DNA of 35,194 nt from Lentisphaerota bacterium (GTDB lineage Bacteria; Verrucomicrobiota; Kiritimatiellia; CAIQIC01; Lenti-01). Made by a program: the position numbers and the translations under genes. Location of the stretch: the NCBI GenBank assembly GCA_012511885.1, contig JAAZFE010000037.1, positions 1 to 35,194 of the forward strand, given 5' to 3'. Of the stretch, positions 27,226 to 35,107 are shown one piece after another (positions within the stretch are counted from its first letter, which is position 1; every line of letters begins with the position of its first letter). The notes beneath the pieces are model-generated. The model saw nothing but the letters and a program-made list of their open reading frames with translations, was not told the origin of the DNA and searched no databases.

Positions 27226-27299
27226 TGGTTGCCCGACTAGGATTTGAACCTAGACTCACAGATCCAGAGTCTGATGTGCTACCGTTACACCATCGGGCA
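27226..27299 (-). tRNA. tRNA-Gln (anticodon CTG)
   Basis: 74 bases on the - strand. Acceptor arms TGCCCGA and TCGGGCA, anticodon stem CAGA/TCTG with loop CTCTGGA, so the anticodon is CTG, reading CAG. The T-arm is CTAGGTTCAAATCCTAG and CCA is encoded at the 3' end. It lies antisense between dnaN and ptsP. Confidence 0.96.
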
Positions 27300-27321
27300 G
27301 GTCGCAACAAAACCGCGCATG

Positions 27322-27349
27322 AGAGTACTTCTTTCAGATGTGAAGTCAA
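27322..27349 (-). promoter_or_regulatory. Promoter of tRNA-Gln
   Basis: On the - strand TTGACT (27344-27349), a 16-base spacer and TACTCT (27322-27327), placed 22 bases before the tRNA 5' end. A reasonable sigma-70-type promoter, judged by eye. Confidence 0.5.
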
Positions 27350-27395
27350 GCCTCCCTCAACATTTCTGGCCTGATACCTGTCCCCCTGAACCGTC

Positions 27396-29702
27396 ATGAC
27401 CGAAGCGCCCAGAGACAACGTCGAGCTGATGTGCGACATCAGCGATCTGGTCGCCCACTTCGATCTCGAGGCCGGGGTTGACGAGTTGCTCCAGCGGATT
27501 GTCGCCACGGTGGCGCGGCACACCCAGGCGGACGTCTGCGCCGTTTATCTCTATGAATCCGCGCTGAACGAGCTGGTTCTGCGCGCCGCCCACGGCATGA
27601 ACCCCGCCTGGGTCGGCCAGCTCCGCTTCCGCATTGATGAAGGCCTGATCGGCGCCTCCCTCCGCCAGATGCGGGCCATCTGCGTGGGCAAGCCGGGCGA
27701 TCACAAACCCCACCCGCCCATCCCCGGGCTCACCGCGAAGAGTCATCCTTCGCTGTTGGCGGTGCCCATTCAGCGCAAGATGAACCCCGCCGGGGTGGTG
27801 GTGGTTCAGGACTCCCGTCCGGAATACTTCACCTCGCGGGATGTCCAGGCCATGCGCATCATTGCCGCCCAGTTGGCCGGCGCGATCGAAAACGCCCATC
27901 TGATGATGAGGCTGCGCGGCGCGCCGGAAAACGGCAGCGGCTGGGTCCCCGAGGTTCTCTACCCGGTGGACACCACCTTCGAGACCGGCACCCACCAGAT
28001 TCCCGGCCGTCGGGCCTCCGGCTTCATGGGCATGGGGCTGTCCACCCGGATGGGCCACTATCTCTCCCAGAACCCAGCCAAATATCTCTGCCCGCTCGAT
28101 CTGACCGAAGAGGATTTTGACAAGGCCATCGCCGAAACCGAGCGCCAGCTGCGGGAACTCCAGGCGCGCCTCGAGGAAAAGCTCCAGGACGCCGCCTCGA
28201 TGATCTTCGACGCCCACATCCTCATCCTCAGGGATGACGCCTTCTCCGGCGAAATCCGCCGGAATATCCGCTCCGGCAAAAATCCCTGGACGGCCGTTCT
28301 TGACGAAGTCCGGCGCTATGTCGAGATGTTCCGCAACAGCCCCAATCCCACCCTTCGCGAAAAGGTGTTTGATGTCGAAGATCTCGGCCACCGCTTGCTC
28401 TACAATCTGGCGCCCCCCTCCTTCGAGATCACCCAGCCCGACTACACCGGTCAAATCGTCATTGCCGAAGACTTGCTGCCGTCGGAAATCTTGAAGCTGG
28501 CCTCGGAACAGGTCGCGGGACTCATCCTCTTGAGCGGCGGCCAGCACTCCCACGTGGCCATTCTCGCCAATGCCCTCCAGATTCCCCTCGTGATGGCTTC
28601 TGATCGCCGCCTCCTCGACTTGCCGGAACACACCCCGATCCTCCTCGATGGCAAAGACGGCCGGATCATTATCCGCCCTGGCGAGGAAACCATCCAGGCC
28701 ATGCGCGAATCCCGCCGGGCCCTGGCCGGGTCCGATCACGCGGCCGAAGCCGATTCTTCCGAAACCCGCACCCGCGATGGCATCTCCATCCGCCTGGCGG
28801 CCAACCTGAATTTGCTGCATGAGCTGGACACGGCCCGGCGCGTCAAAGCCGAGGGCATCGGCCTCTATCGCACCGAATTTCCTTTCATTGTCCGCAGCCT
28901 CCTGCCCACCGAAGAAGAGCAGTATCAGAGCTACTCCGAAATCCTCGAGCGCATCGAGGGGCGCCCGGTGGTCTTTCGCACCCTGGATATCGGCGCCGAC
29001 AAAGCCCTGTCCTATTTTCCCATGTGCCACGGCAACAATCCTCTTCTCGGCCTGCGCGCCCTCCGCTTCACCCTGCGCAATCCCGAAATCTTCAAGCAGC
29101 AGTTGCGTGCCATTCTCCGCGCGGCCCATGGGCATCCCGAAGCCAGGATCATGTTCCCGATGGTGGCCTCGCTCGACGAATTCATGGGCGCCAAACAGAT
29201 CACCCTCGAGTGCGCCGCCGAGCTCGAACGCGAAGGAATTCCCCACCGCCTGCCTGCCCTCGGCACCATGATCGAGCTGCCGTCCGCGGTGCTGATCGCC
29301 GATGAGCTGGCGGCGGCCGCCGATTTCCTGAGCATCGGCAGCAACGACCTGATCCAGTACATGCTGGCGGTGGACCGCACCAACGACGAAGTGGCCGCCT
29401 GGTTCTCGCCGCACCATCCGGCCATCCTGCGCTCGCTCAACCGCGTGGTGCGTGCCGCCGAACAGGCCGGGAAGCCCGTGTCCCTTTGCGGCAATCTGGC
29501 CACCCACGCGCGCATGCTTCCGTTTCTGTTGGGGATTGGCCTGCGATCCTTCAGCCTCGATCCGCTCCAAATCCCCGCGGTTCGCCGCCATATCGCCAAC
29601 ATTGATCTCCCGCGCGCCACGGCTCTGGCCAGCCGGCTCCTCGAACTGGGCCAGACCGAGGAAATCTCCGAAGCCCTTGATGCTTTCGCCACATCCGGCT
29701 GA
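27396..29702 (+). CDS. ptsP: PEP-protein phosphotransferase with N-terminal GAF domain (PtsP)
   Basis: A 768-aa enzyme I-type protein that takes phosphate from phosphoenolpyruvate and passes it to an HPr-like partner. Residues 1 to about 165 form a GAF domain, then an EI N-terminal domain with the phospho-His segment LLSGGQHSHVAIL (His386), followed by the PEP-binding TIM barrel with GIGLYRTEFPF, FRTLDIGADKA, GTMIELPSAV and SIGSNDLIQYMLAVDR, and Cys698 in LCGNLA. It resembles the nitrogen-related PtsP rather than the sugar-PTS EI. No HPr or EIIA gene is in the window. Its stop and the next start share bases (TGATG). Confidence 0.93.
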   Translation: MTEAPRDNVELMCDISDLVAHFDLEAGVDELLQRIVATVARHTQADVCAVYLYESALNELVLRAAHGMNPAWVGQLRFRIDEGLIGASLRQMRAICVGKPGDHKPHPPIPGLTAKSHPSLLAVPIQRKMNPAGVVVVQDSRPEYFTSRDVQAMRIIAAQLAGAIENAHLMMRLRGAPENGSGWVPEVLYPVDTTFETGTHQIPGRRASGFMGMGLSTRMGHYLSQNPAKYLCPLDLTEEDFDKAIAETERQLRELQARLEEKLQDAASMIFDAHILILRDDAFSGEIRRNIRSGKNPWTAVLDEVRRYVEMFRNSPNPTLREKVFDVEDLGHRLLYNLAPPSFEITQPDYTGQIVIAEDLLPSEILKLASEQVAGLILLSGGQHSHVAILANALQIPLVMASDRRLLDLPEHTPILLDGKDGRIIIRPGEETIQAMRESRRALAGSDHAAEADSSETRTRDGISIRLAANLNLLHELDTARRVKAEGIGLYRTEFPFIVRSLLPTEEEQYQSYSEILERIEGRPVVFRTLDIGADKALSYFPMCHGNNPLLGLRALRFTLRNPEIFKQQLRAILRAAHGHPEARIMFPMVASLDEFMGAKQITLECAAELEREGIPHRLPALGTMIELPSAVLIADELAAAADFLSIGSNDLIQYMLAVDRTNDEVAAWFSPHHPAILRSLNRVVRAAEQAGKPVSLCGNLATHARMLPFLLGIGLRSFSLDPLQIPAVRRHIANIDLPRATALASRLLELGQTEEISEALDAFATSG

Positions 29703-30238
29703 TGGATACGCTCTTCCATGGTGTCCTCGGAGCCGTCGCCTGCAGCACCACCGGACTGCCCGGCTGGCGGCGCGGGCCTGTTCGTTCCGACGGCCGCCGG
29801 CGAGTGGCCGACTGGACCCTGCCGGCCGCCTTCGCGTTCGGGCTGTTCCCCGATCTGGCGTCGCTGGGCATCCATTTTGCCACCGACCTGTTCACTGGCA
29901 ACGGAGTGCGCTGGCATGGCATCCCCGACTTCGTGTTCTTCCTCTACAATGTGACCCACAGCCTGCTGGGGATAGGCTTGGGCTACGCCCTCCTCGTGGC
30001 CTGGAAACGGACCCTGTGGCTGCCGGCCCTCGCCTGGCCGCTTCATGTGCTTGTGGATGTGCCCACCCATGGCGCGGGCGTCTTCATGACCCCGCTGTTC
30101 TGGCCCTTCTCCGATCTCCGCTTCCAAGGCTGGAGCTGGTGGCTTTCGCCATGGATCTTCTACGGCGGCTGGCTGACGCTTCTCGCTCTCTGGTTGCTGG
30201 TGCTGATTTTGCGTCTTTCCTGGAGGAAGCCGACATGA
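29702..30238 (+). CDS. YdjM-like (DUF457) membrane protein
   Basis: A 178-aa polytopic protein with about four hydrophobic segments. Scattered His/Asp motifs match the membrane-bound metal-dependent hydrolase family YdjM: LFHGVLGA near the N terminus, FGLFPDLAS, YNVTHSLLG and WPLHVLVDVPTHG. Activity is unproven in the family. It is translationally coupled to ptsP upstream (TGATG) and overlaps the nitroreductase start by four bases (ATGA). Confidence 0.7.
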   Translation: MDTLFHGVLGAVACSTTGLPGWRRGPVRSDGRRRVADWTLPAAFAFGLFPDLASLGIHFATDLFTGNGVRWHGIPDFVFFLYNVTHSLLGIGLGYALLVAWKRTLWLPALAWPLHVLVDVPTHGAGVFMTPLFWPFSDLRFQGWSWWLSPWIFYGGWLTLLALWLLVLILRLSWRKPT

Positions 30239-30786
30239 CCTTTCTAGAGCTGGTGGCCGCCCGACAAAGCGTCCGGGCCTTCGAGCCCGATCGCCGCATT
30301 CCCCGCGAGATCCTCGAACGCTGCCTCGAGGCCGCGCGTCTGGCTCCCTCCGCCTGCAATTCCCAGCCCTGGTCCTTTATCGTCCTGGACGACCCTGCCC
30401 AGGTACGCGCCCTGGCACTCGAATCCTGCACCCGCCCCCCCCATGGCATGAATAAATTTGTGGCCAACGCCTCCGCACTGGTAGTGGTGGTCACCGAGAA
30501 AATGAAACTTGCCGCCCGGCTTGGGGCGCAGTTCCGCGGAGTCCAGTACAGCTTGATTGATATCGGCATTGCCTGCCAGCAGCTCCTCCTGCAGGCCGCC
30601 GAAGACGGCGTGGGCAGTTGCTACCTGGGCTGGTTCAACGATCGCGCCGTCCGCCGATTCCTCGACCTGTCACCCACCGCCAAAGTGGACCTCATGCTGG
30701 CCCTCGGCTACCCCGTCCATCCCGCCCCCCGCCCCAAAAACCGCCACCCCCTCGACAAAATCCGCCGCTACACCCAACCCGGCTGA
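30235..30786 (+). CDS. Nitroreductase-family flavoprotein
   Basis: A 183-aa FMN-dependent oxidoreductase. The N-terminal ARQSVRAFEPDRRIPREIL and PSACNSQPWSFIV are characteristic FMN-contacting segments, and GIACQQLLLQAAEDGVGSCY is the conserved dimer/FMN helix. The physiological substrate is unknown. ATG at 30235 with GGAGGA eight bases upstream. It ends the ptsP cluster and is followed by the third mobile-element copy. Confidence 0.88.
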   Translation: MTFLELVAARQSVRAFEPDRRIPREILERCLEAARLAPSACNSQPWSFIVLDDPAQVRALALESCTRPPHGMNKFVANASALVVVVTEKMKLAARLGAQFRGVQYSLIDIGIACQQLLLQAAEDGVGSCYLGWFNDRAVRRFLDLSPTAKVDLMLALGYPVHPAPRPKNRHPLDKIRRYTQPG

Positions 30787-30830
30787 TTTCGCCAAGGCCG
30801 GTGCGGGAAGCGTGCAGGGGGGAGGAATAG

Positions 30831-31047
30831 CCTGGATAATTCACCAACATGGCTGAAACGATCTCATTTTGTTGCAGAGCAAGCAGTTGAGGAATTTAAC
30901 AAATTTTCATCAGTTTTCAGCCATGTTGTCCGAAGGCGCGACGATTCCAACCCGTCTGTGGCGTTTTTCGGGGCTCGCAGTATGTCCATACAGCTTCGCC
31001 CCGCCTGCCTTGCATCCGGGCCGGACTTGTCGCATGAATAATCCAGG
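30831..31047. mobile_element. MITE-like element, copy 3
   Basis: 217 bases from CCTGGATAATTCA to TGAATAATCCAGG, perfect 13-bp inverted ends, flanked by ATAG on both sides (4-bp target duplication). Inner hairpins: AACATGGCTGAAA near 30846 with TTTCAGCCATGTT near 30916, and CGGGGC (30969-30974) with GCCCCG (30998-31003) around GTATG-TC-CATAC. It encodes no protein. It marks the left border of the accessory region. Confidence 0.9.
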
Positions 31048-31055
31048 ATAGGGGG

Positions 31056-31096
31056 TTTTCCACGGCATGGAAAAATATTTTCCACGGTGTGGAAAA
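31056..31096. repeat. Twin 19-bp palindromic repeats
   Basis: TTTTCCACGGCATGGAAAA (31056-31074) and TTTTCCACGGTGTGGAAAA (31078-31096), three bases apart. Each is nearly palindromic (TTTTCCA...TGGAAAA), and together they could fold into larger structures. They sit nine bases after copy 3 of the mobile element. The role is unknown: protein-binding site, terminator-like hairpin or a dispersed repeat. Confidence 0.7.
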
Positions 31097-31359
31097 CGGG
31101 GCGCTGGGATCAGGCGGGGGGGAGGGTGGCGGTAGGAATTACGTGATTACCGGATTGTTTTGGAACCACAGAGAACGCAAGGAACTCAAAACGTCATAGC
31201 TTGGAGACATCTGACTACAGACCGTAGAATTTGCAATGTTGTGTTGCCGCTGCAACATTCAAGGCGACGCTGATGGGGCAACATTCAGGCAGGGTTGAGG
31301 GTGCTTGCTGTTAGGGGGTTTTGTATGCAACACTATAGAATAGTTGCGCAGGAGGCAGA
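31097..31359. promoter_or_regulatory. Non-coding accessory DNA with CAACATT repeats
   Basis: No gene is apparent. AATGTTG (31235-31241) and CAACATT (31253-31259) form an inverted pair, and CAACATTCA occurs twice in direct orientation (31253-31261 and 31279-31287, 26 bp apart). TATAGAAT at 31334-31341 could be a -10 region for the broken HTH gene, with no good -35. Part of this may be an operator for that gene. Confidence 0.4.
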
Positions 31360-31460
31360 ATGATGAGCAGTCCCGATGCAGCAAAACGAGCCGTGGATTA
31401 GAACAGATCGCCCGGCATTTGAGCGTAAGTCAGGATACTGTGCACCGCTGGATTGCTTAA
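31360..31460 (+). pseudogene. Frameshifted helix-turn-helix (excisionase-like) gene
   Basis: An excellent ribosome-binding site AGGAGG precedes an ATG-ATG pair at 31360/31363. The frame codes MMSSPDAAKRAVD and then stops. In another frame the following bases translate to LEQIARHLSVSQDTVHRWIA and a stop, a clear helix-turn-helix of the excisionase/MerR-like type in which a DNA-binding helix follows the turn. The two parts join naturally with a single frameshift near 31399. Such small regulators often precede restriction-modification genes in islands. A programmed frameshift is possible but there is no slippery run to support it. Confidence 0.55.
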
Positions 31461-31536
31461 GACGATGCGAACCAGAATGAGTGAAAGCAAGACCAGAGAT
31501 GGTTACGGGTCAACCAATAACCGAGGGAAGACACCC

Positions 31537-33036
31537 ATGACCATGGCGCTCCAGCAGTTGAAGTCGCACCTGTGGAACTGCGCGGAAATTTTGCGCGGGA
31601 GCGCGGTGGACCGCACCGACTGGAAGGCATACATCCTGCCGCTGCTTTTTTTTAAGCGCATCTGCGATGTCTGGGACGAGGAACTGGCCGAGGCAACTCA
31701 ATTGTTCGGCGATATTGATCCCGTGGATTTTCCCGAGGTTCACCGGTTCAGCGTGCCGGAGGGGTGCCACTGGCGGGACGTGCGCGAGACATCCGCGAAC
31801 ATCGGCGCAGCTCTCTCGCGGGCCATGCGCGAAATCGAACGGGCCAATCCCAAGACGCTCTACCGCGTGTTTGGCGCCGCGGACTGGGGCAACCGCGACA
31901 TGCTGACCGACGAAATCCTCAAGGATTTGATCGAAGGCCTCTCGGAAGTGGGGCTGGGCAACGCTGCGGTCGGCACCGATATTCTCGGCGATGCCTACGA
32001 ATACCTGATCGGAAAATTTGCCGACATCACCAAGCGCAAGAAAGCCGGCGAGTTCTACACGCCGCGCAGCGTGGTGCGGATGATGGTGGACATGCTCGCC
32101 CCCAAGGAAGGCGAAAGCATCTACGACCCCGCCTGCGGAACCGGCGGAATGCTCCTGGGCGCCATCGCGCATGTCCGGCAGGCCGGCGGCGATCCACGCA
32201 CTTTTTTCGGCAAAATTCACGGTCAGGAAAAAAACCTGGTCACCGCGTCCATCGCCCGCATGAATCTCGTGCTGCACGGCATCGAGGACTATCAGATCGT
32301 CCGCGAGGACACGCTGCGCAATCCGGCCTTCACCGACTCCAGCACCGGCGGCCTGGCCACCTTCGACTGCGTGATTGCCAATCCCCCCTTCTCGCTCAAG
32401 GAATGGGGCCGGGAAATCTGGGAGAACGATCCCTGGGGACGGGCCGCATTCGGGCTGCCGCCCAACAGCTACGGCGACTACGCCTGGGTCCAGCACATGG
32501 TGGCCTCCATGGCGGCAGGCAAGGGCCGCATGGCCGTAGTTCTGCCGCAAGGCGCATTGTTCCGCAAAGCGGCGGAAGGTCAAATACGTCGGCAGTTGCT
32601 CGAACAGGATCTGGTCGAGACGATCATCGGGCTTGCCCCCAACATTTTCTATGGAACCAGCCTTGCCCCCGCCATCATGATCCTGCGCCGCACCAAACCC
32701 GCGGCCCGACAGAAAAAAGTGCTCATTGTGGATGCATCCACCCTGTTCCGCAAAGGCCGCGCCCAGAACTTCCTCGATCCCGAACACGCGCAAACCATCG
32801 TCCAGTGGGTGCAGGATTTCCAAGATGTGCAAGACCGCGCCAAAGTTGTGGACTTGGCCGACATCCGCGCAGAAGACTGGACGCTCAACATTTCGCGCTA
32901 TGTCCTCCCGCCCATCGCGGATGACATCCCGCCTTTGCCCGAAGCAATCGCCGCTTTCAAATCCGCCTTGGCCGATGCCCGCGCCGCCGAGGATCAACTG
33001 CGAGAAATTCTGACAACTGGAGGATGGCTGACATGA
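31537..33036 (+). CDS. hsdM: Type I restriction-modification DNA methyltransferase subunit
   Basis: A 499-aa N6-adenine methyltransferase subunit of a type I system. The N-terminal HsdM domain (ALQQLKSHLWNCAEILRG ... YILPLLFFKRICDVWDEE) is followed by AGEFYTPRSVVRMMVDML, SAM-binding motif I DPACGTGGML (from D197) and the catalytic motif NPPF (N282). HsdS (specificity) would have to be supplied for target recognition and HsdR for cleavage; neither is in the window. The ATG at 31537 follows GAGGGAAG; other in-frame starts upstream are less likely. The next gene, overlapping as ATGA, is a Fic gene, where hsdS is usually found. Confidence 0.92.
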   Translation: MTMALQQLKSHLWNCAEILRGSAVDRTDWKAYILPLLFFKRICDVWDEELAEATQLFGDIDPVDFPEVHRFSVPEGCHWRDVRETSANIGAALSRAMREIERANPKTLYRVFGAADWGNRDMLTDEILKDLIEGLSEVGLGNAAVGTDILGDAYEYLIGKFADITKRKKAGEFYTPRSVVRMMVDMLAPKEGESIYDPACGTGGMLLGAIAHVRQAGGDPRTFFGKIHGQEKNLVTASIARMNLVLHGIEDYQIVREDTLRNPAFTDSSTGGLATFDCVIANPPFSLKEWGREIWENDPWGRAAFGLPPNSYGDYAWVQHMVASMAAGKGRMAVVLPQGALFRKAAEGQIRRQLLEQDLVETIIGLAPNIFYGTSLAPAIMILRRTKPAARQKKVLIVDASTLFRKGRAQNFLDPEHAQTIVQWVQDFQDVQDRAKVVDLADIRAEDWTLNISRYVLPPIADDIPPLPEAIAAFKSALADARAAEDQLREILTTGGWLT

Positions 33037-34154
33037 CCCAACCCGTAAAATACCATTTTGGCGGATTTCCGCCATCCAACCTGGATTGGCAGCAGCTGCT
33101 TCCTCTGGTCGGCCCGGCCAGCGCCGCCGTGGCACGATATGACGGCATGTTAAGCGCTTTGCCCAACGCCGCCGTTCTGCTGTCACCATTGATGACACAG
33201 GAAGCCGTACTCTCCTCGCGGATCGAAGGAACGCAAGCCACCATGGGGGAGGTTTTGGCCTTTGAAGCTGGCAAGGAACAAATGGATGTATCGGAGGAAA
33301 AGAAAGGCGACATTGAAGAAATCCTAAACTACCGGAAAGCCATGTGGAGAGCGGAAGAATTGCTCAAGGAGTTCCCTCTGTGCCAGCGCGTGGTGAAGGA
33401 AACGCATGCGGTTCTTCTGGATGGCGTCCGCGGACACAATAAATCCCCGGGCGAATACCGCCGGATTCCGAATTGGATCGGTCCGCCTGGATGCAAGATG
33501 GAAGACGCCCGTTATGTGCCGATTGGTGCAGACGCCTTGCCCGAGGCAATGGGGCGGTGGGAGAAATACATTCACGAAAAGGTCCCCGATCGGCTCGTTC
33601 AGCTTGGCATCCTGCACGCAGAGTTCGAGGCCCTGCACCCATTTCTTGACGGCAATGGACGCCTCGGGCGTATGTTAATTCCGTTATTCATGGCCAAGCA
33701 TGGGCTGATTCGCGCCCCCATGTTCTACATCAGCGCCTTTTTCGAGCGAAACCGGGACGAATACTACGAAAGGTTGTTGGCCGTATCCCGCGATGGTGAC
33801 TGGACCGGCTGGATCGTGTTCTTCCTCAAGTCAGTCATCGCGCAGGCCATCGAGAACCAGCAGAAAGCTCAGGCCATTGGCGCCCTGTATGACCGGACGC
33901 TCCGCCAAATCGCGGACCTGACCCGTTCGCAATACTCCGTGCATGCCGCCGAATTTCTGTTTCGTCAGCCGATCTTCAAGACGTCGGATTTCTATCATGT
34001 ACCGACCCTGACACCAGCCAGCGGACGGAGAATTCTCGATGTCTTGCAAAGCGCAAACTTTTTCACAGAACTCAGTCCCGCCAGCGGTCGACGACCAGCG
34101 GTACTCGCCTTCAAAACCCTGCTCAATCTGGCAGAGGGCCAGGAGGTCTTTTAA
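33033..34154 (+). CDS. Fic-domain protein with N-terminal inhibitory motif and C-terminal winged helix
   Basis: A 373-aa Fic/DOC-family enzyme, typically transferring AMP from ATP to a Tyr, Thr or Ser of a target protein. The core motif HPFLDGNGRLGR is intact at residues 202-213, including the catalytic His. An N-terminal inhibitory motif (S/T)xxxE(G/N) appears as S61-x3-E65-G66 in LSSRIEG, so it is a self-inhibited class II Fic. The C-terminal ~90 aa look like a winged helix-turn-helix, suggesting DNA binding and possibly autoregulation at the palindromes at 34168-34228. I chose the ATG at 33033, nine bases after GGAGG and overlapping the hsdM stop; the ATG at 33024 directly abuts GGAGG. Confidence 0.9.
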   Translation: MTQPVKYHFGGFPPSNLDWQQLLPLVGPASAAVARYDGMLSALPNAAVLLSPLMTQEAVLSSRIEGTQATMGEVLAFEAGKEQMDVSEEKKGDIEEILNYRKAMWRAEELLKEFPLCQRVVKETHAVLLDGVRGHNKSPGEYRRIPNWIGPPGCKMEDARYVPIGADALPEAMGRWEKYIHEKVPDRLVQLGILHAEFEALHPFLDGNGRLGRMLIPLFMAKHGLIRAPMFYISAFFERNRDEYYERLLAVSRDGDWTGWIVFFLKSVIAQAIENQQKAQAIGALYDRTLRQIADLTRSQYSVHAAEFLFRQPIFKTSDFYHVPTLTPASGRRILDVLQSANFFTELSPASGRRPAVLAFKTLLNLAEGQEVF

Positions 34155-34167
34155 TGCCACTAGAATC

Positions 34168-34228
34168 GCAGCAAACCATCTTGTTGCTATTGAAACGCCA
34201 TTTGGATAGCAACAAACCGATTTGTTGC
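34168..34228. promoter_or_regulatory. Two tandem operator-like palindromes
   Basis: Site 1 GCAGCAAACCATCTTGTTGC (34168-34187) and site 2 GCAACAAACCGATTTGTTGC (34209-34228) share 16 of 20 bases and have starts 41 bp apart, close to four helical turns. Site 2 extends to a perfect 11-bp inverted repeat around CCGA (34206-34231). They lie between the Fic gene and the truncated hsdM. A dimeric regulator binding cooperatively on one face of the helix is a reasonable reading. Confidence 0.6.
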
Positions 34229-34286
34229 TATTCCTTTGAACCCAAGCAAATCCCATCATGCCCCCATCTCCCAACCACCCGATAAA

Positions 34287-34628
34287 ATGACGCAACGCCT
34301 CACCCAGCAAGAACTTGAAGCCCATTTCTGGGGCGCGGCCAAGCTGCTCCGGGGGCTGGTGGATGCCGCAGACTACAAGCAGTACATCTTTCCACTCCTA
34401 TTTTTCAAGCGGCTGTCGGATGTGTGGGACGAAGAATACGCGGCCGCCCTGGCCGAAACCACGGCCGCAGCAGATGAATGCGACCGGAACTTGTTTGACC
34501 GTTTCAAAATCAGCAGCAATATGGCCTATCAGTATGATTCCGCTCGTCGGATCTTGTATCAGGTGAACAAGGCATCGAAGCCCGGTATCAGCAACATGAC
34601 GCAGGGTCAAAGCTCAACTCCAAAATGA
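34287..34628 (+). pseudogene. Truncated second hsdM (N-terminal domain only)
   Basis: The first ~75 codons (from MTQRLTQQELEAHFWGAAK through YIFPLLFFKRLSDVWDEEY) match the N-terminal helical domain of HsdM, and are a different lineage from the hsdM upstream. After LFDRFKI the sequence loses all likeness to HsdM, and the frame stops after about 113 codons; the methyltransferase domain, with the SAM and NPPF motifs, is missing. This indicates a deletion or rearrangement junction near 34500-34530. It may be transcribed from the operator region just upstream. Confidence 0.8.
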
Positions 34629-34837
34629 CAAAGCCGGTAGAGTCGTCTGCTCCTGAGCTGCGGCGTGTCGGGATTGCACGTGTTCGGCTTTTCCAACAAC
34701 CGAAACCGAGGCGCACTCATTTTATTAAAATCGCATTAAGCGGCTTGACTTATCGAGCGTAAATGCTCAGTCTCAAGCAGTTATGCAAGTTAGGTGTGGA
34801 TCACGACTGTTTGAACTCGTGCCGAGGAGGTTGTTTC
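34629..34837. other. Gap after the hsdM fragment, no gene seen
   Basis: Lower-GC sequence with no convincing open frame. A GTTAGGT at about 34790 resembles an integron attC core but no partner core was found. GAGGAGG at 34823-34829 is the ribosome-binding site of the next gene. Confidence 0.4.
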
Positions 34838-35107
34838 ATGAATGATGGTCTTGAGCTCGGGAATTGGCTGTTGCGGATTCGGTGGGGAATCCTTTTGGCG
34901 GTTTTGATTGTATGCGGTGCAGTAACATCTCTTGGGCGAGAGCCATCACGGGCTCCGAGTGGTGGGGGAGTGGGCCAGGAGTTGAAGGATTTGGAGAAGC
35001 AGGTCTTGACGCCAGCCGTACCGATTCCCAAACGCCAAAAAGCAAAAGTCAAGCCGGCCAAGGAGGACTGCCACGTAGTTTTCAAAACTGGAATTTTTTG
35101 TAGTTAA
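34838..35107 (+). CDS. Small single-span membrane protein, unknown
   Basis: An 89-aa product with one hydrophobic segment near residues 16-34 (RIRWGILLAVLIVCGAVTSL) and a lysine/proline-rich tail (PKRQKAKVKPAKE), so an N-in or N-out single-pass protein. I do not recognise a family. The ATG at 34838 has GAGGAGG eight bases upstream. Its last ten codons (VVFKTGIFCS) fall in the first unit of a 25-bp tandem repeat, so the C terminus may be a read-through of non-coding repeat and the native gene may have been cut there. Confidence 0.5.
   Translation: MNDGLELGNWLLRIRWGILLAVLIVCGAVTSLGREPSRAPSGGGVGQELKDLEKQVLTPAVPIPKRQKAKVKPAKEDCHVVFKTGIFCS

Noticed and set aside
31140-31190. Phrase resembling a common ACCACAGAGAACAC dispersed repeat
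   Set aside because: A single imperfect match, too short to support a repeat call.
34700-34800. Integron attC-like core GTTAGGT
   Set aside because: No matching RYYYAAC partner or imperfect palindrome was found within about 130 bases, and no integrase is in the window.
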